Numbered from the stretch's first letter, positions 11,850 to 24,056 are shown. The stretch is DNA of 64,000 nucleotides from Filobasidium wieringae (GCA_001600055.1 BCIV01000004.1:732430-796429); one strand, 5' to 3'. Numbers and translations: made by a program. The notes: a model not told the origin generated them from the letters alone.

Positions 11850-13542
11850 ATGTCTACCGAATTCGAAACCCCTTCCAAGCCTCTCGCGAACGGTCTTTCT
11901 CACATTGACCTCGCTAGCAAACAAACCTCCTCTGCTTCTCTCAATGCCAAGCTTCAGCAGGCTACTACCACCCCCAAGATCGTCATGAACGGTCCTGATG
12001 GCAAGGTTGCTGAAGGCAAGACTGCCCAGCAGGAGCAGGACGAGCAGGATGAGCTCGAAGAGTCGAGGAAGAAGTTTGTAGGAGAGGTCGACCTTCCCGA
12101 GAGCGAAGAGCCTCTTTTAAAGGAGACCAAGTCTCGATTCGTCCTCTTCCCCATTAAATACCGAGAGGTGAGTTTCTTGTTTTTACTCGACTCGGTGCAA
12201 GCTTTATTGACATAACACCTCGACGCGTAGATCTGGCAAATGTACAAAAAGGCCGAAGCCTCTTTCTGGACTGCAGAGGAGATCAACCTCGCTATGGACG
12301 TTCATGATTGGGAGAACAAGCTGAACGAGAACGAGAGGTACTTCATCGAGCACGTCTTGGCTTTCTTTGCTGCTGTGAGTACTCGTTGCGTGCGTCCATG
12401 ATCATAAGCGGTTACTGATCTTGTTTTACTCTTGTAACAACAGTCGGACGGTATCGTCAACGAGAACTTGGTAGAGAGGTTCAGTTCCGAGGTCCAGTGC
12501 GCCGAGGCCAAGTTCTTCTACGGTTTCCAGATCATGATGTGAGCATATCGCGCATTGATGTGATCACCTTGGATATCGTTCTGATCGTTTGCCTTCGTGC
12601 GCTCAGGGAGAACATCCACTCTGAGACCTACTCTTTGCTCATCGACACTTACATCAAGGACCCTGCACGAAGGACCTACTTGTTTGACGCCATCGATACT
12701 AGTAAGTAGTCCTCAGCGTCTCCCGCTTCGAGGAACAGTAAACTGATCTGGTCGCAACGCTATCAGTCCCTTGTATCGCCAAAAAAGCCGACTGGGCTCT
12801 CAAATGGATCTCGGATACCAGGTCTACCTTCGCAGAGCGACTGATCGCTTTCGCCGCTGTTGAGGGTATCTTCTTCTCTGGATCCTTCGTAAGTCGCAAA
12901 TGAGACTGTTTCTGACGAATCGAGGCTGACCATCTGTATGCGTATTGTAGGCTTCCATCTTCTGGTTGAAGAAGCGTGGTTTGATGCCCGGTTTGACTTT
13001 CTCTAACGAGTTGATCTCGCGAGACGAGGGATTGCACACCGATTTCGCTTGTCTCCTCTTCACCCACCTGTTCGTTACAATTTCTCGAAGTTGTTGCGGA
13101 AGCTATGCTTACTCTTCTTATTCCTGTCTACAGTAAGCGACGACCTCACCCCGATACCGTTGAGAAGATCATCAGGGAAGCTGTTGATCTCGAGTGCGAG
13201 TTCTTGACCGATGCTCTGCCTGTTTCTCTGATCGGAATGAACGAGAAGTTGATGTGCCAGTACATCCGATTTGTTGCTGGTACGTTGTGCATCAACCTAG
13301 ACCTGCTCGCTACCATGCTCATAAGCTGCTCTTTCTCAGACCGACTGCTCGTCGCTCTCGGTAACCCCAAGGTTTACAACGAGACCAACCCCTTCGACTT
13401 CATGGAGATGATCTCCCTACAAGGAAAGGCCAACTTCTTCGAATCCCGAGTATCGGCATACTCGAAGAGTTCCGTCAACCAGAGTATTGATGCCGACCAC
13501 TCTGCTATCAAGAAGGGATTCACGGTGGATGAAGATTTCTAG
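11850..13542 (+). CDS. RNR2: Ribonucleoside-diphosphate reductase small subunit (class Ia, R2)
   Basis: Eight exons (11850-12167, 12231-12374, 12444-12538, 12607-12701, 12767-12888, 12951-13069, 13134-13279, 13340-13542) give 413 residues. The enzyme supplies dNTPs: R2 houses the di-iron centre and tyrosyl radical used by the large subunit. The sequence shows the R2 core. It has [15 protein letters not shown] with an iron-ligand Asp, [20 protein letters not shown] with ligand Glu, [20 protein letters not shown] with the radical Tyr and ligand His, and [20 protein letters not shown] with the second ligand pair. The C-terminus ends FTVDEDF, the acidic-aromatic tail that docks on R1. Intron six has a weak donor (GTTCGT), but only this join restores the conserved [13 protein letters not shown] frame. 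A candidate cell-cycle box lies upstream at 11640. Confidence 0.96.
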
Positions 13543-14522
13543 ATGCCTCACGAGACGGATGCTAGGATCGAGCCGGACTTGCGAAGCTGTTGTTTTGTGT
13601 TATATAAAGAATTTGTATCTATTTAGTCTTGGTTGATAACCTCCTCATATCATATGTACATCATCACTCCCTGATTATCTGCTTAGATCCCTGTTCGATG
13701 TGGAATGAAACCCAGATGTGAACTCTCGTTATGATGAGGTGATGATGAATGAGGTGATTGTTGGTTGTTTGCTTTAGGTAATTTTAGCGCGCGCACGGTT
13801 TGGAACGGGAAAAGATTTGCAAGCGAAGGTGCTTGTTGCAATTTCGTTATCAGCTGCTTTCACTAACATCACTCGAGCGATATTCCTATTCCTACCATTC
13901 TCAATCATCGTCGTCACTGCCAACAACGTAGGTGCTCTACACTCGTAGTATACAGTTATTCCACCAACTATCGTCCTTGAAACAAAGCCCCGGGATTTTG
14001 TACTTCTTACGGACGAATCAATACATTCCGAAAACAGCCTACCCACATCAAACAACTTTAGCAATCGTTTCCTACCCTGGAACAACCCCCCGTCAGCCTT
14101 GCAGAAAAGATTATGCTCAAGGAACACAATCAGATTCTCGACTTCCCCCTCGTCGTTAAAAATCCGTCATTACGCTCGGCCCGAAACGACTTGCCATTGA
14201 GGAGAGATCTGTTCTTTCATACTAGTCACCACTCTTCTCCTCCGAAAGGAAGAAGAGTTGATATCAACACCAACACCAACGCCTTGCAGAGAATCGGAGA
14301 GGAACAGAACAAACACCTGAAAAGAATAATAACAGACAGGGAGAGTGGTTGGGGATTATAGGTTGAGGAAAGAAGCAGAACAGAAAAAAAGGAACTAGAA
14401 GCGGTTCAGACCGGGACTACTTAGTTTCCATCGACCGATTAGATAGTGCACTCTAAAAGGCACAGCAATATATACAAGAGAACAACTGAAGATAAATACC
14501 TCAAGAATACATACGAAACAGA
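13543..14522. other. Intergenic region between RNR2 and the acidic nuclear-type protein gene
   Basis: This 980-bp gap holds the 3' end of the reductase gene (TATATAAAGAA about 55 bp after the stop may be a processing signal) and the upstream region of the next gene. Overlapping open frames at 13932-14361 lack conserved features and introns, so I do not call a gene. Confidence 0.55.
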
Positions 14523-17500
14523 ATGTCGACCACCATGATGAAGAATAACGCTCAACTTTACACCCATAACCAGAAAAAGACCAATCGGGGTAAGTTCCGA
14601 CCTTCATGTTTACAATTCCGGAATTCTTACGAAAAAATTCACCCGATCTCGCAATGTTCAACGATATCGTTTGGTAACACAGTTATATCACCCCCCTTTC
14701 CCACTACCGAACTTCCTTTGACAAACCAACCACCCGCACCCACAATCCACCGACTCACCACATCGTCTTCTCAATCCAGACCGAATCCATCCACAAGTTC
14801 ATCGGTACCTCCCGCTTTGGTGCAAAGGACATCGTCAGGTGGAACCGTTCCGAAAGTCAGGCTCAAGGTATCCTCCGCTGGCTCCTCGTCTACCCACCAG
14901 AACCCATTCCTGGTTCCCCGCTCGATATCTAGCAATAATCCCGCTACCGCCTCCTCATCTTCCCCCTCTATCCCTTTAACCACCACAAGAAACAGGCCAG
15001 TAGTCAAATACCATTACCCTATCATACTGGACGATGATGAAGAGGATGATGAGGACGACTTCGGGGATGAAGATTATGCAGAAAATAGGAACCCGTCTGG
15101 ACCGACTCTTGCAGGGAACCAGGGAGCAGGGACCTTTTCTCCTAACAGGAAACGTAAAGACCTGGGTTATGGGGTCGGAGATGGGAAGAACAAGAAGACG
15201 GGGAAGATTGAGAAACAGACCAAAGGGAAGAAGACCGTTTACCGTAGAGAAGACAATACCAAGAACTCCTCCTTCGTCGATGTCAATGCCAAGAAGAAGT
15301 CGGAGAAGATTCAGTCCGTTCAGAAGAATACGGCTAGACGGGATAAATTGAATTCCGGACTGGGCGGGAATGGCGGCAACGCTTCGTCCACGAAGAAGAA
15401 GATCAATTTGGGATTCGCAGATAGCTCGGATGATGAGCTTAGTAGTCTACCTGACGAATACAAGTCGGAAGATGAGAAGGCTGGACAGGAAGAGTGAGTG
15501 TTTAATTATTGAGTATCGTTTGAACTTTCCTCCTCATACGATTTTGCCTGGTTGTTTAGAGCGAAGAACCTGGCCAAGGAGAAAAGAAGGAGAAGACACG
15601 GTGGAACCAAGAAATGTTCTTGTTCAACTCGAGGTCATAGACGGCGTCATCGTGAGGTGAGTCGAGGTCCCGAGAATGACAATTGCCTTTGACAAACGCT
15701 AAAGGCTTTGTTATAGAGAGAATCTCTTCCCGAAGGTCCTGAACTTAAACAAGAGGCATATAACGATGAACCACAATTACCCGATGGAATCGACCCAACC
15801 AATGTTGAGGATGTTTTCTTGGATATGATGGAACCTGTGAATCCAGGTTGGAGTACGGACGAGGAGGAAGAGGTGCGTGGTAGCTCTTGTAATGTGGCAG
15901 CCAGGTAGTCTGACAACCTCCCTTTCGCATTCGACAGGAAATCCTTTTTGCAGCCCTCGACGAATTAGAAGACTCTGCTCAATCAGATGATGAGCACGCG
16001 GACAGATCGGACGGTTCCGGAGATGACACCAGCGATACTATGTCTTCTGGGTCGGAAGATGATGACTACTTTATGGGCGATGACGGGTTCGGCTATGACT
16101 CCGCGAGCAACCTTCCCCTCGTCGTCATGGAAGACTGGTCTGGAAACCTCGTTTTCGCTCAGCCAGTCATCAATCAGGACGATCGAGCCGATCGACACAA
16201 GGAGAGTCGATCTACTAGCAAATCTCGTAGTAAAGGGAGTCGGCAGTCCGGAAGAGGCAGTAAAGGAAGTCTCGGGACGAGCACGATCAATGGAGAAGGA
16301 CCTGCTCTGCTGGTTGATGCGGAAGCTTTCGAGACGGAAGGAGACGCCGACGATTTCGATGACTATGCTAGTGATGGAGGCGATACAACAGATAGTCTTC
16401 CTGAAGAAGATATGCCTAGTCCACCGGATATCATTCCCTTCTCTATGGCTGCTGCTGGGTTAGAGGCGAACAATGCAGCTTTCGGGGTTACAACAGTGGA
16501 CGAAGCCGCACTTGCACGGGACCTCGGACTGCCTCTGGCTGATGCTAGGCAACTGTTGGAGCGAGCTCGTGCTGAGGAACAGCATCAGATCCTTGGTGGA
16601 GTTTCTGAACTGAGCATGAACGGTGACGATGTTGTCATGCTAGACGCTGCCGAAAACAATCTCTTGCAGCTTATGCAAGAAGCTTCCCCCTCTCCTCAAG
16701 AGCCTGAGGCTTGGCCTCGGCCTCAGGCGGCTCTCGTTACTCCAGCCCGAGAGATCCCATCTCCCGGGATCAATTCGGTCACTTCGGTTTCGACGCCCAG
16801 TAATGCTCCACCTCCAGGTATACCTATGATGGGATCCTTCACTCCGGATGTCGCAAATCCAGAACGTCTGGCAGTGATTGACGGTACAGGCAAGACTGCA
16901 CCTTCGCCCTTCATTAGACGAGGTATGGCTAGGGGCAGGACCAAGGGCGGCGATCGATCGAGGTTGAAGAAACGAACTCTGGGAGAAAGTCCAGCTGCTT
17001 CCCCTGCTGGTCGACCGAGGTACTCCTCTGTACCTGCTTCGAATCGATTCGGCTCGATGCGCGGCTCTCCCATGCACTCGAATCTTGGCCGGGAACCGTT
17101 TGATCGAGAAGATACACCGTCCGATATGGAAATGATGATTGAGCCGATCTCAATCGATGACGTGCTAGATGCCGATGCTCTTCATCATTATACACATGAT
17201 CTGGATCAAGTAGCTGGATTAGATGGTCATGAACCAAGACAATTACGGAACCTCCAACGATGGGAACGAGTTCCCATCACAACCTTCCGTAGAAGTCGAA
17301 ATGCCGGAGAGGTATTCGCATCTCCCTCGGCGCAACAAACCTCTTCTGGCCCCTTTCGAGGAACGTTCACTAGTCCGTCTATGACATCTACCTTGGCGGC
17401 TGGTACTCATGCCGGATCCCTTGCTTATGCTCACGGGATGATGGTATCACCTGTCCTCGAGGCAGTGAACGAGGATTCTGTAGACGAGAACCGAGCGAGA

Positions 17501-17596
17501 CGGCGGAGAGACCGCAAGATTGCAAGAAACGGAGGGATGGCCCGTAATCGAACTTCTTCTTTAGGCTCGATGCCATCGTTCAACCTAGAAGCTTGA
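14523..17596 (+). CDS. Large Ser/Asp-rich, nuclear-type protein, weakly IFH1/CRF1-like
   Basis: Five exons (14523-14589, 14683-15493, 15560-15656, 15717-15872, 15938-17596) give 929 residues. The first intron is a multiple of three, so the frame reads through it; I infer it from the strong GTAAGT donor and ACAG acceptor. The N-terminal third has poly-Ser/Thr and lysine-rich stretches and a DDDEEDDEDDFGDEDY acidic run. A basic patch (KEKRRRRHGGTKK) looks like a nuclear localisation signal. The middle reads VEDVFLDMMEPVNPGWSTDE, then EILFAALDELEDSA and LPLVVMEDWSGNLVFAQPV. These segments remind me of fungal IFH1/CRF1 transcription cofactors of ribosomal-protein genes, but this is recollection of a pattern, not an alignment. 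The C-terminal half is low-complexity with several RG/SR patches. The gene itself is well supported; the function is not. Confidence 0.8.
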
Positions 17597-18190
17597 GTTT
17601 GGATACCTAGTTGGACGCGGACGACATGTTTGTAGATTTACGTTGTGTGTGGGCGTGTGCTTCCATGTACTGGTTTTTTGGTTTCACTGTAATCCAGTAG
17701 AATGATCTCGTCAGGTTAAATCAATCGAAACACTCCACCGGCAAGAGTACGCTTGTACAGCATTATAGCGAGATTAGTTTTGCAGTAGCTTCGCAAAGGG
17801 ACATGAAACATTACTGGTAGTCGATGCGGAAGCGATCTGTTACGCGGCGATACTCACGAGAATGGTCAGACTTAGAAACATCGAAACAACGACTACGACT
17901 AAAACGTCTACGTCTACGTTTACAACGTCTATAACTACTCTTTTGATTTCAGCGCATCCTTCTTCCTGAAAACCGAGCGGAGTTACCATTATTCGCACTG
18001 ACACAGGTTACAGAGGGTCCCGGATATACCAAAATAGATACGAATACCTTGAATTCAAGGTCAGCACAACTATTCAGGCTAATCAAACGCTACCCATCAT
18101 CTGATTTCTCTATCTACCAAGGCAGACTATTGAACCCTCCGATTCTAAGCCAAGTGCACATCACAGTCAAACATCAACCAGTCGATTAAG
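17597..18190. other. Intergenic region, no gene seen
   Basis: This 594-bp gap separates the acidic protein gene and the first F-box-like gene. It contains a run with near-repeats of CTACGACTA and CTACGTCTA around 17895-17935 but no open frame or RNA gene I can support. Confidence 0.5.
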
Positions 18191-19579
18191 ATGGAAAGGC
18201 TTTCCCCTGCTCAATCAGTGTTTAACAATCCTCTAATCATGACAGAGATTTACCTCAACCTCATGGTCCCGGACGGTAGAGCTACCCTTACGAACTGTTT
18301 GATCTTGTCCCGAGCTGGATTCCATACAGCCTGCTGGGTACAGGCTTCTGACATGCCAAAAGAACAGCTGGCTAGAATCTGGCAACAAGGCTGTAGTTTA
18401 GTAAGTCATGTTGGCTGGCTGACTAAAGGATGATTGATGCTGATGACTCCCAACCAGGAACGATTCAACCTCTATGCTCAAGCTCTCAAAATCGATTTCA
18501 CAGAAACCGCTGGCATTCACTTCAGGCCTACATGGATCAAGAAGCATATTCAACGCGTCCTTCTACGCAATCCTAACATACACCGATTTATTCTCCGATC
18601 ACGACCACTACGTCCGTTGTCGAGTTCCGGCTCCAGTTCAGACTCAAGCTCCGACTCCAGTTCGAACTCCAGCTCAGACTCCAGCTCGGATTCCAATTCG
18701 GACACAAGTTCGAACGCGGATTCAGATCCACCCCCAGTCTATTCGTTTGAGAAGAAAAGTTCGATTTACTACAAACTGGAAACGATTCTAGACCTGAGAG
18801 ATCTACGTGGCCAACGCGAACCAGCATTAGACGTCAACTCTTCCGGGGACTGGTCTTCCGTACTTGAGCTGCTAGCTCACTGGTTCTATGCTGAACAAAA
18901 GTTCTGGCTGAGGTCGATAAACCTTCGCAATGATAGCGAGCATAGCTTGAGATTTAACTTCGACTATATGGAAGCAGTTGTTTTTCAGTCTTTAACACGT
19001 CTATTGATTCCACACATAGACATCAGCGGCTCTCAAGCGAATCAGCTATTCGAAGCTGCTTGCAATCTCGTGGAACTATCGTGTCGGTCACTTGATGCAA
19101 GCGCGTTGCGGCCAATTTTGAAGCTCAAAATCATCAGGATGAGAGGTCGTTACCAAGCATTGTCGACAACTCTTCAGTCCTATACCGATATATTCCCAGC
19201 TTGCCAACATCTTACTTGCAGCGATTGGGCGTTCATCTCAGAGTTAAATTACTTCGATGGCGACATTCTTGCCTCGAGACGGGAACACCGTCTTCCAGGC
19301 CTACTCTCAGTTGGCATCAATCTCGGCATGGCAAGGACCGGATGTGAACCCGGATTGTTCGGCCTCATTCTCCATAAATGCCTTTCTCGTAGTACCGTGG
19401 TTACGTTCCATGAAAACTCGTTTCCCAACGATAGGTGGATAAAGCATGTGAAGGATGCTCGAGCTCATCACGACTTTATGGCGTTCACTGCAGCTCCCGG
19501 TTCCTGTAAGGAGACATCTACCGACATCGAACCGAAAGCCAGCCGCACACGGAGCAGAATGGATGGAAGTGAAACGTGA
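18191..19579 (+). CDS. F-box-like protein, tandem paralogue 1
   Basis: Two exons (18191-18400, 18458-19579) give 443 residues. The N-terminus (SVFNNPLIMTEIYLNLMVPD, then LTNCLILSRAGFHTACW) has the shape of a divergent fungal F-box: a short helix, a Leu-rich turn and a C-x-x-x-S-R-x-F-like helix. The rest lacks clear domains but has Leu-spaced stretches compatible with a helical or LRR-like fold. Residues from about 120 to 155 are an almost pure Ser/Asp repeat encoded by 18619-18731. The gene is a diverged tandem relative of the one at 21212. Both start with a similar N-terminus ending in xxLxxCLxxSxxGFxTxC, and both have one phase-0 intron after about 70 codons, followed by ER[FL]. F-box proteins usually present substrates to SCF ubiquitin ligases. 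The assignment is tentative, and no HMM test was possible. Confidence 0.7.
18619..18731 (+). repeat. Ser/Asp-coding low-complexity repeat
   Basis: Roughly 113 bp of imperfect 6- to 12-bp units (TCC/AGT/AGC with GAC) encode alternating Ser-Ser-Asp in the first F-box-like gene. The second paralogue lacks it, so it expanded after the duplication or was lost from the other copy. Confidence 0.75.
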
Positions 19580-21211
19580 TGGTTGTTTATCCCGCGAAAG
19601 CGGACATCATAACGTTTTGTGAAACAATGTAATCCAGTTAATCCAGCAACATCCCAATCTCAAATCTCGTCAATTTCTTCGCACACTAGCTAGTGACAAT
19701 GATCTACGCTTGCAAATCTTAAGGTTGCGTAACGAAGCCGTCTTGAGATGAGTAGACATGAATCTCGACGAGAGAGGGTGCTGATTATTGAAGTCAGACG
19801 AGACACGTCATGAGCGTGGATTACCGGCATCCCCGGATTGCCGTGATGCGACGCTTAATTCTTGGACTCGAGGCCTGTGGTGGATGGGACCCCCTGTCCC
19901 ATCATCTTATAAGTTTGTACTGCATAACGGCTTTCATCCATAACCCAAACACACTTCGGGTATGAACGACTCTGTCTCTGCAATGTCCCAGGCCAAATGG
20001 TCCATCGAGGACTATGTCACGAATGTCCTCTTGGGGAATCATGTCATTGCAGACCAGGAAGCGGTGCCCGTTCGGCCGTCGTTTCAACAGCATTACGCTT
20101 GAACAATCCTGGATTTAGGTAGACCAGGCACCTATAAACTTCCGGAGACGTACGAACTAAGAGTCCGAGTTATACGTTATATATTTACTACTTGAAGTCC
20201 GGAGACCCACAAGGACATACTAAACAAGGTCTTCAGTATCGTTGGACATGTTGGACAAGAACAGCCAGGATTTTCCGTGATTACGATCAACAATCTCAGA
20301 AGAATCAAGACGACCTGGAGTCTATGCTGGCATTCCCTGATGATCGGGCAACTACTTATTTACGAGCTTGGAAAACGGGTTTGGCTGAAGCAACGAGGCG
20401 CAAGCAATGGTCGTCCCACAAGAACGAGTGAGAGATGAATCGGTCTGCAGCCCTTCGCAATGCTTTGGTCATTGATCCAGTTGGTCTCACTGCGGGGACA
20501 ATGCCGATGATCCCTCTGGCAATTGATGGCTGACTGGTGAAGCGGGAGAAGTTGATGTGAAGACTGGCGTACAGAACTCAATCGTCTCCCGGCACATGTA
20601 ACCAGAATTGACGGATGTCAACAATCTCGGCAGGCAACTTTCAATCCGATATGGAAGAGGACTCTGGGCTATGGCACCGTCAACATACCATCTGTGAACT
20701 CTCCGCCGGGTAATGAACACGGTCGGACGAAAGTTCGATACTTCTCGCTTGACAAGCCATCGCAACGGTTAGGAGACTATATTCCATCGATCCTTGACAA
20801 CAATGAACAATGTATAGCTGTGTTTTGGGCATGTGGTAGTTAATAAAATATAATAAAAACGGTCCTTATGATTCACCGATAAACGACTGACGTGAGTAGG
20901 TGACGCGTCTTGGCGTGAGTACCAAAATGACATGATGAACAGTGAATACCCCATTTTTCATAGACCAGCGACCAGCGACCAGCCACAGGCCATGACCCGG
21001 CTGGCCGGCTATCCTATACTCTACACTGGTGTATCGATCACTGCTCCCTACGCTATATCTGACATATCTGATCCTTTCAGTTACCATTAGCTTTGTTCGC
21101 TGCGCTCAATAGCTAAGGGACTGGTGTCGAAGAACTTATAGTCACAAAGTGAACCGCTACTCAATCTTGGTGTAGCCTTCCCCCGCCCGATCAAACATCC
21201 TCCGATCACCT
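19580..21211. other. Intergenic region between the F-box-like paralogues
   Basis: This 1.6-kb gap separates the two paralogues. The best coding signal is described separately at 19962-20843. After it comes AT-rich sequence with AATAAAA, then three near-copies of CGACCAG around 20967-20985. The final 130 bp are probably the promoter of the second paralogue. Confidence 0.5.
19962..20843 (+). pseudogene. Possible decayed or unmodelled gene between the F-box-like paralogues
   Basis: Three plus-strand open pieces follow one another. An ATG at 19962 opens 46 codons (MNDSVSAMSQAKWSIEDYVT and onward). A frame from 20192 runs to a TGA at 20429 and continues in the same frame for another 33 codons (MNRSAALRNALVIDPVGLTA) to 20531. 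From 20556 a third frame runs 95 codons to TAA at 20841, with protein-like sequence including RQATFNPIWKRTLGYGTVNI and KPSQRLGDYIPSILDNNEQC. AATAAAA follows the stop. I could not join the pieces with good GT-AG sites; the gap 20534-20574 is short for an intron. It may be a real gene with introns I missed, a relic with an in-frame stop, or chance. I do not recognise the peptide. Confidence 0.3.
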
Positions 21212-22491
21212 ATGGATCCGGAGAACATGGAGGTCCCTTCACCAGGTCAATCGGTGATCAGCAACTCTCTTATCATGACTCGTGTCTACAGTTTCTGCGA
21301 TTTAGCTACTCTGGCAAAGTGTCTACGCGTATCGAAAGGGGGATTCGAGACTGTTTGTCAAGAATTATATGGTGCCTTCACGGACCTAGATATTCCTATT
21401 TATCTCCCCGAGGCAAATGGAAGAAATGAAGTGCGTGCGCCTCCGAGATGCCTAGTGAAACAACTGAAACTGACGCTCTTTTATAGGAGCGTCTAGCTAC
21501 CTATTCCCGGGCGGTACGGTCATGTTCAACAGTTCTCCAAGAACTCCAAACGTCTGATCGAGGCTTGATGTTTAGTAGTCGAATACAGGCGCTTATCGAG
21601 ACGAAGCTGAAAAGACGTCCCTGGATGACTGTATTGAATCTGGAGCTAAAAGTGCCGTGCGAAGACTGGAATCTCTGTATCTTTCTGAATGAGCGAGACG
21701 CACGAGGCCGCCCAGCCATGTACATCGCGTTTGACACAGATGAGGACGCTCAATGTTACCAGCGTCACTCCGAGCAACTGTTACTTCCAAACGATGGCTT
21801 TTGGGTGCGGTGCATACGGATGTTCAGCGGTGACATGAAGATCGATCAAATCCTTAGTTTGCGCTGCGAGAACGAGAGAACCGCCTTTCGTTTACTTGAA
21901 ACGCTAGAAATCACGACAGCAATCTCTGCGTCAGATTTGACTCGGCTATCCGCCTTGGCTCCGAGTCTTGAAACTTTGATCTGCGAAGCAGTTGATGTCG
22001 ATGGCGTAGAGCCTAATGTCCGGCTTTTGGAATTGGATTTGTACGGGTCGGGGAACAAGGGAAGCTTGCACCAGTACGCAAAGACTTTCCCATCACTGCA
22101 ATATCTTAGATGCTCTTTAGCCACGGAAGAAGGGCTCTTTTCTTACATCGCGAACGCTCCAGGAAACCCGTTGTCTTCCAGCAGTGACCCTCGCCAGGGA
22201 GATCTTTTCAAAAACCTCCTCCAACTTTACTGTAAGGTGGAGGAGGACCGCGTGGACTGCAGGCCTGAAATCTTTGCTCTATTTCTGCACCAATGCTTTC
22301 CTCGATACACCTCAATCGACCTCGGCTCTCCATATTCAAAACGCGGCCTATATGGAATGTGGGCCAGAGATGTTGCGACGCATCGCAGGAAACTTGGCGA
22401 AAAGGCATTCCCTCAGCAGCCGGGATTCATCAAGGTTGAGGCCGATCATTTCTTGAAGAACCAGATTATCGGAGGTGTAGCGGATAATTAG
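21212..22491 (+). CDS. F-box-like protein, tandem paralogue 2
   Basis: Two exons (21212-21430, 21487-22491) give 407 residues. The N-terminus (SVISNSLIMTRVYSFCDLAT, then LAKCLRVSKGGFETVCQEL) lines up with that of the gene at 18191, and the single intron falls at the matching position before ERLATYSRAV. The body shows Leu-rich segments such as FRLLETLEITTAISASDLTR and LRCSLATEEGLF, a spacing like the loose LRR regions of fungal F-box proteins. A likely role is substrate recognition in an SCF ubiquitin ligase. That is inference from a weak motif, and the substrate is unknown. The two genes share little beyond the N-terminal region and gene structure, so the duplication is old or the copies evolve fast. 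Confidence 0.7.
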
Positions 22492-22751
22492 AAGGAAGAT
22501 TGACCTAGGAATTCGCAAACCGGACACAGTGTTCAGCACCTTGCCATAGTGTATCGGGCGTGCGCCTGAAGAGAACGATCCGATGGATTCCGACCGACAT
22601 CCAATCTGCCGCCATCATATATCAAGTATATCGCGCAAACAAATGACATAGATACGGGTACCACGACAAATCACGGTTATCTGGATGACTCAAAACTGCA
22701 CAAGAAAATCAGCTGAGCACCTATCTTATATATTCGATCCGCACTTACAAT

Positions 22752-23741
22752 CTACGTCTTAACCTCCTCCTTCCCTACCCACCTCCACTTCCAAACCTCT
22801 ACCCCCTCCCAATCCTTCTCATTCCACCCCCACCCACTCTTGTCTAAACATTTCGCGATCCTTCCCTGTGCGATCTTCTTCACCTCGAAACCCATCTTCT
22901 TCGCCTGGCTCAACGCGGAGGTGATCAAGGTGGGGTCTCTTTGTTCGAGAGCCACTAGGATTGGAGGAGGTTTGAATGAGACGGACGATTGGGAGAGGAG
23001 AGAGAAGGAGCGTAATGTATGGAGAAGAGGGAGGGTTAGGGAAGGGGAATAGAGGGTATCGGTTGTTATGATCATATCGTATGAATCTAGGGGTTCAGGT
23101 TCATTCTCTTCCATCCAGTTTTTAGCTTTCTCCACGGTGTGTTCAAGGTCACTGAAAGAACTCGGAAGATAGTCAAACCAATCTAATGATTTTGCACGAA
23201 TTTGACCCCAGGATGATGGAGCTAATTTTGAGTTGAGCTCGATATTTGGCATCAATACTGATTGCAGTGAGGGTGCGATGTCCGTTGTAGTTATATCATA
23301 GCCCAGAGCTACCAGCACTAATCTTTTTGATTGAAGGGTTCAAGTTGAACTGGGAACAACCCAGAGGCGGTCAAGATGTTAGCGGATGATACCACAAAGA
23401 CGCAAAGGAACACGGTTCAACACTCACGAGAGATAACCGATCCCACCACCAAGCTCAAGAACTCTCTTCTTCCTTTTGCCACCCCCTTCGACAGAGACTT
23501 CCGAATTTGACAACGTTTCAGTGATATAGCAGCTCATAAGTTGTCCGCCGAGCCATAACGTCGTTCCTGTCGTTCCTGTTCCAACTTGGTCATTTCCATT
23601 CTCCGCACCACGGTTGGAGGATATCTGCTTGAGACGTAGGCAATGAGAATCCGTTGAGCTTGATGAGATGCATTGTCGAGGAAGTGGATGTGAGATGAGG
23701 GGAAGATGTTTGGTTTGAGATGCTGGTAAACAGGTGGACAT
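22752..23741 (-). CDS. Class I SAM-dependent methyltransferase, METTL21/family-16 type
   Basis: Two exons on the minus strand (23741-23428, 23322-22752) give 294 residues. TTLWLGGQLMSCYI precedes motif I, VLELGGGIGYLSLVLVALGY, whose final part is supplied by exon two. Then come DITTTDI (the acidic loop that binds the ribose of SAM) and MIITTDTLYSPSL, which replaces the D-x-x-Y post-motif of lysine methyltransferases. The C-terminus is rich in Trp (WGWNEKDWEGVEVWKWRWVG), typical of family 16. Members methylate lysines on elongation factors, chaperones and ribosomal proteins; the target here cannot be read from sequence. The gene shares a 315-bp upstream region with the divergent COPII gene. 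Confidence 0.85.
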
Positions 23742-24056
23742 GATGATCGTTGGTTTTTCTTAGGTTGATATTTCGACTCTTGGTAAGTTCGACACTTCGA
23801 CCTGAGGGATTACCTAGTCCCTGCTCCGTGTCAATGGCCGAGTGAAAGGAGCCGTTGATGATCGCTGCCCAACACCAATCGAAGGATATCGTCAACAACC
23901 GACTTCAGAAATATGACGACTAAAGCGCGGTTGCGACACGTCTAATCGGTGAATGAACCTCGTTCTCTTTCCAGCTCTTCCGCTTCATTCCATAACGACC
24001 CACCTATCTTGCTCATCTCACCTCCCATATAGCCTTCATTGTGGTCATAAATCAAC
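23742..24056. promoter_or_regulatory. Shared promoter region of methyltransferase and COPII genes
   Basis: Only 315 bp separate two divergent start codons (23741 minus and 24057 plus), so both promoters must lie here. No TATA box stands out. A CT-rich stretch covers about 23965-24030. Confidence 0.5.
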
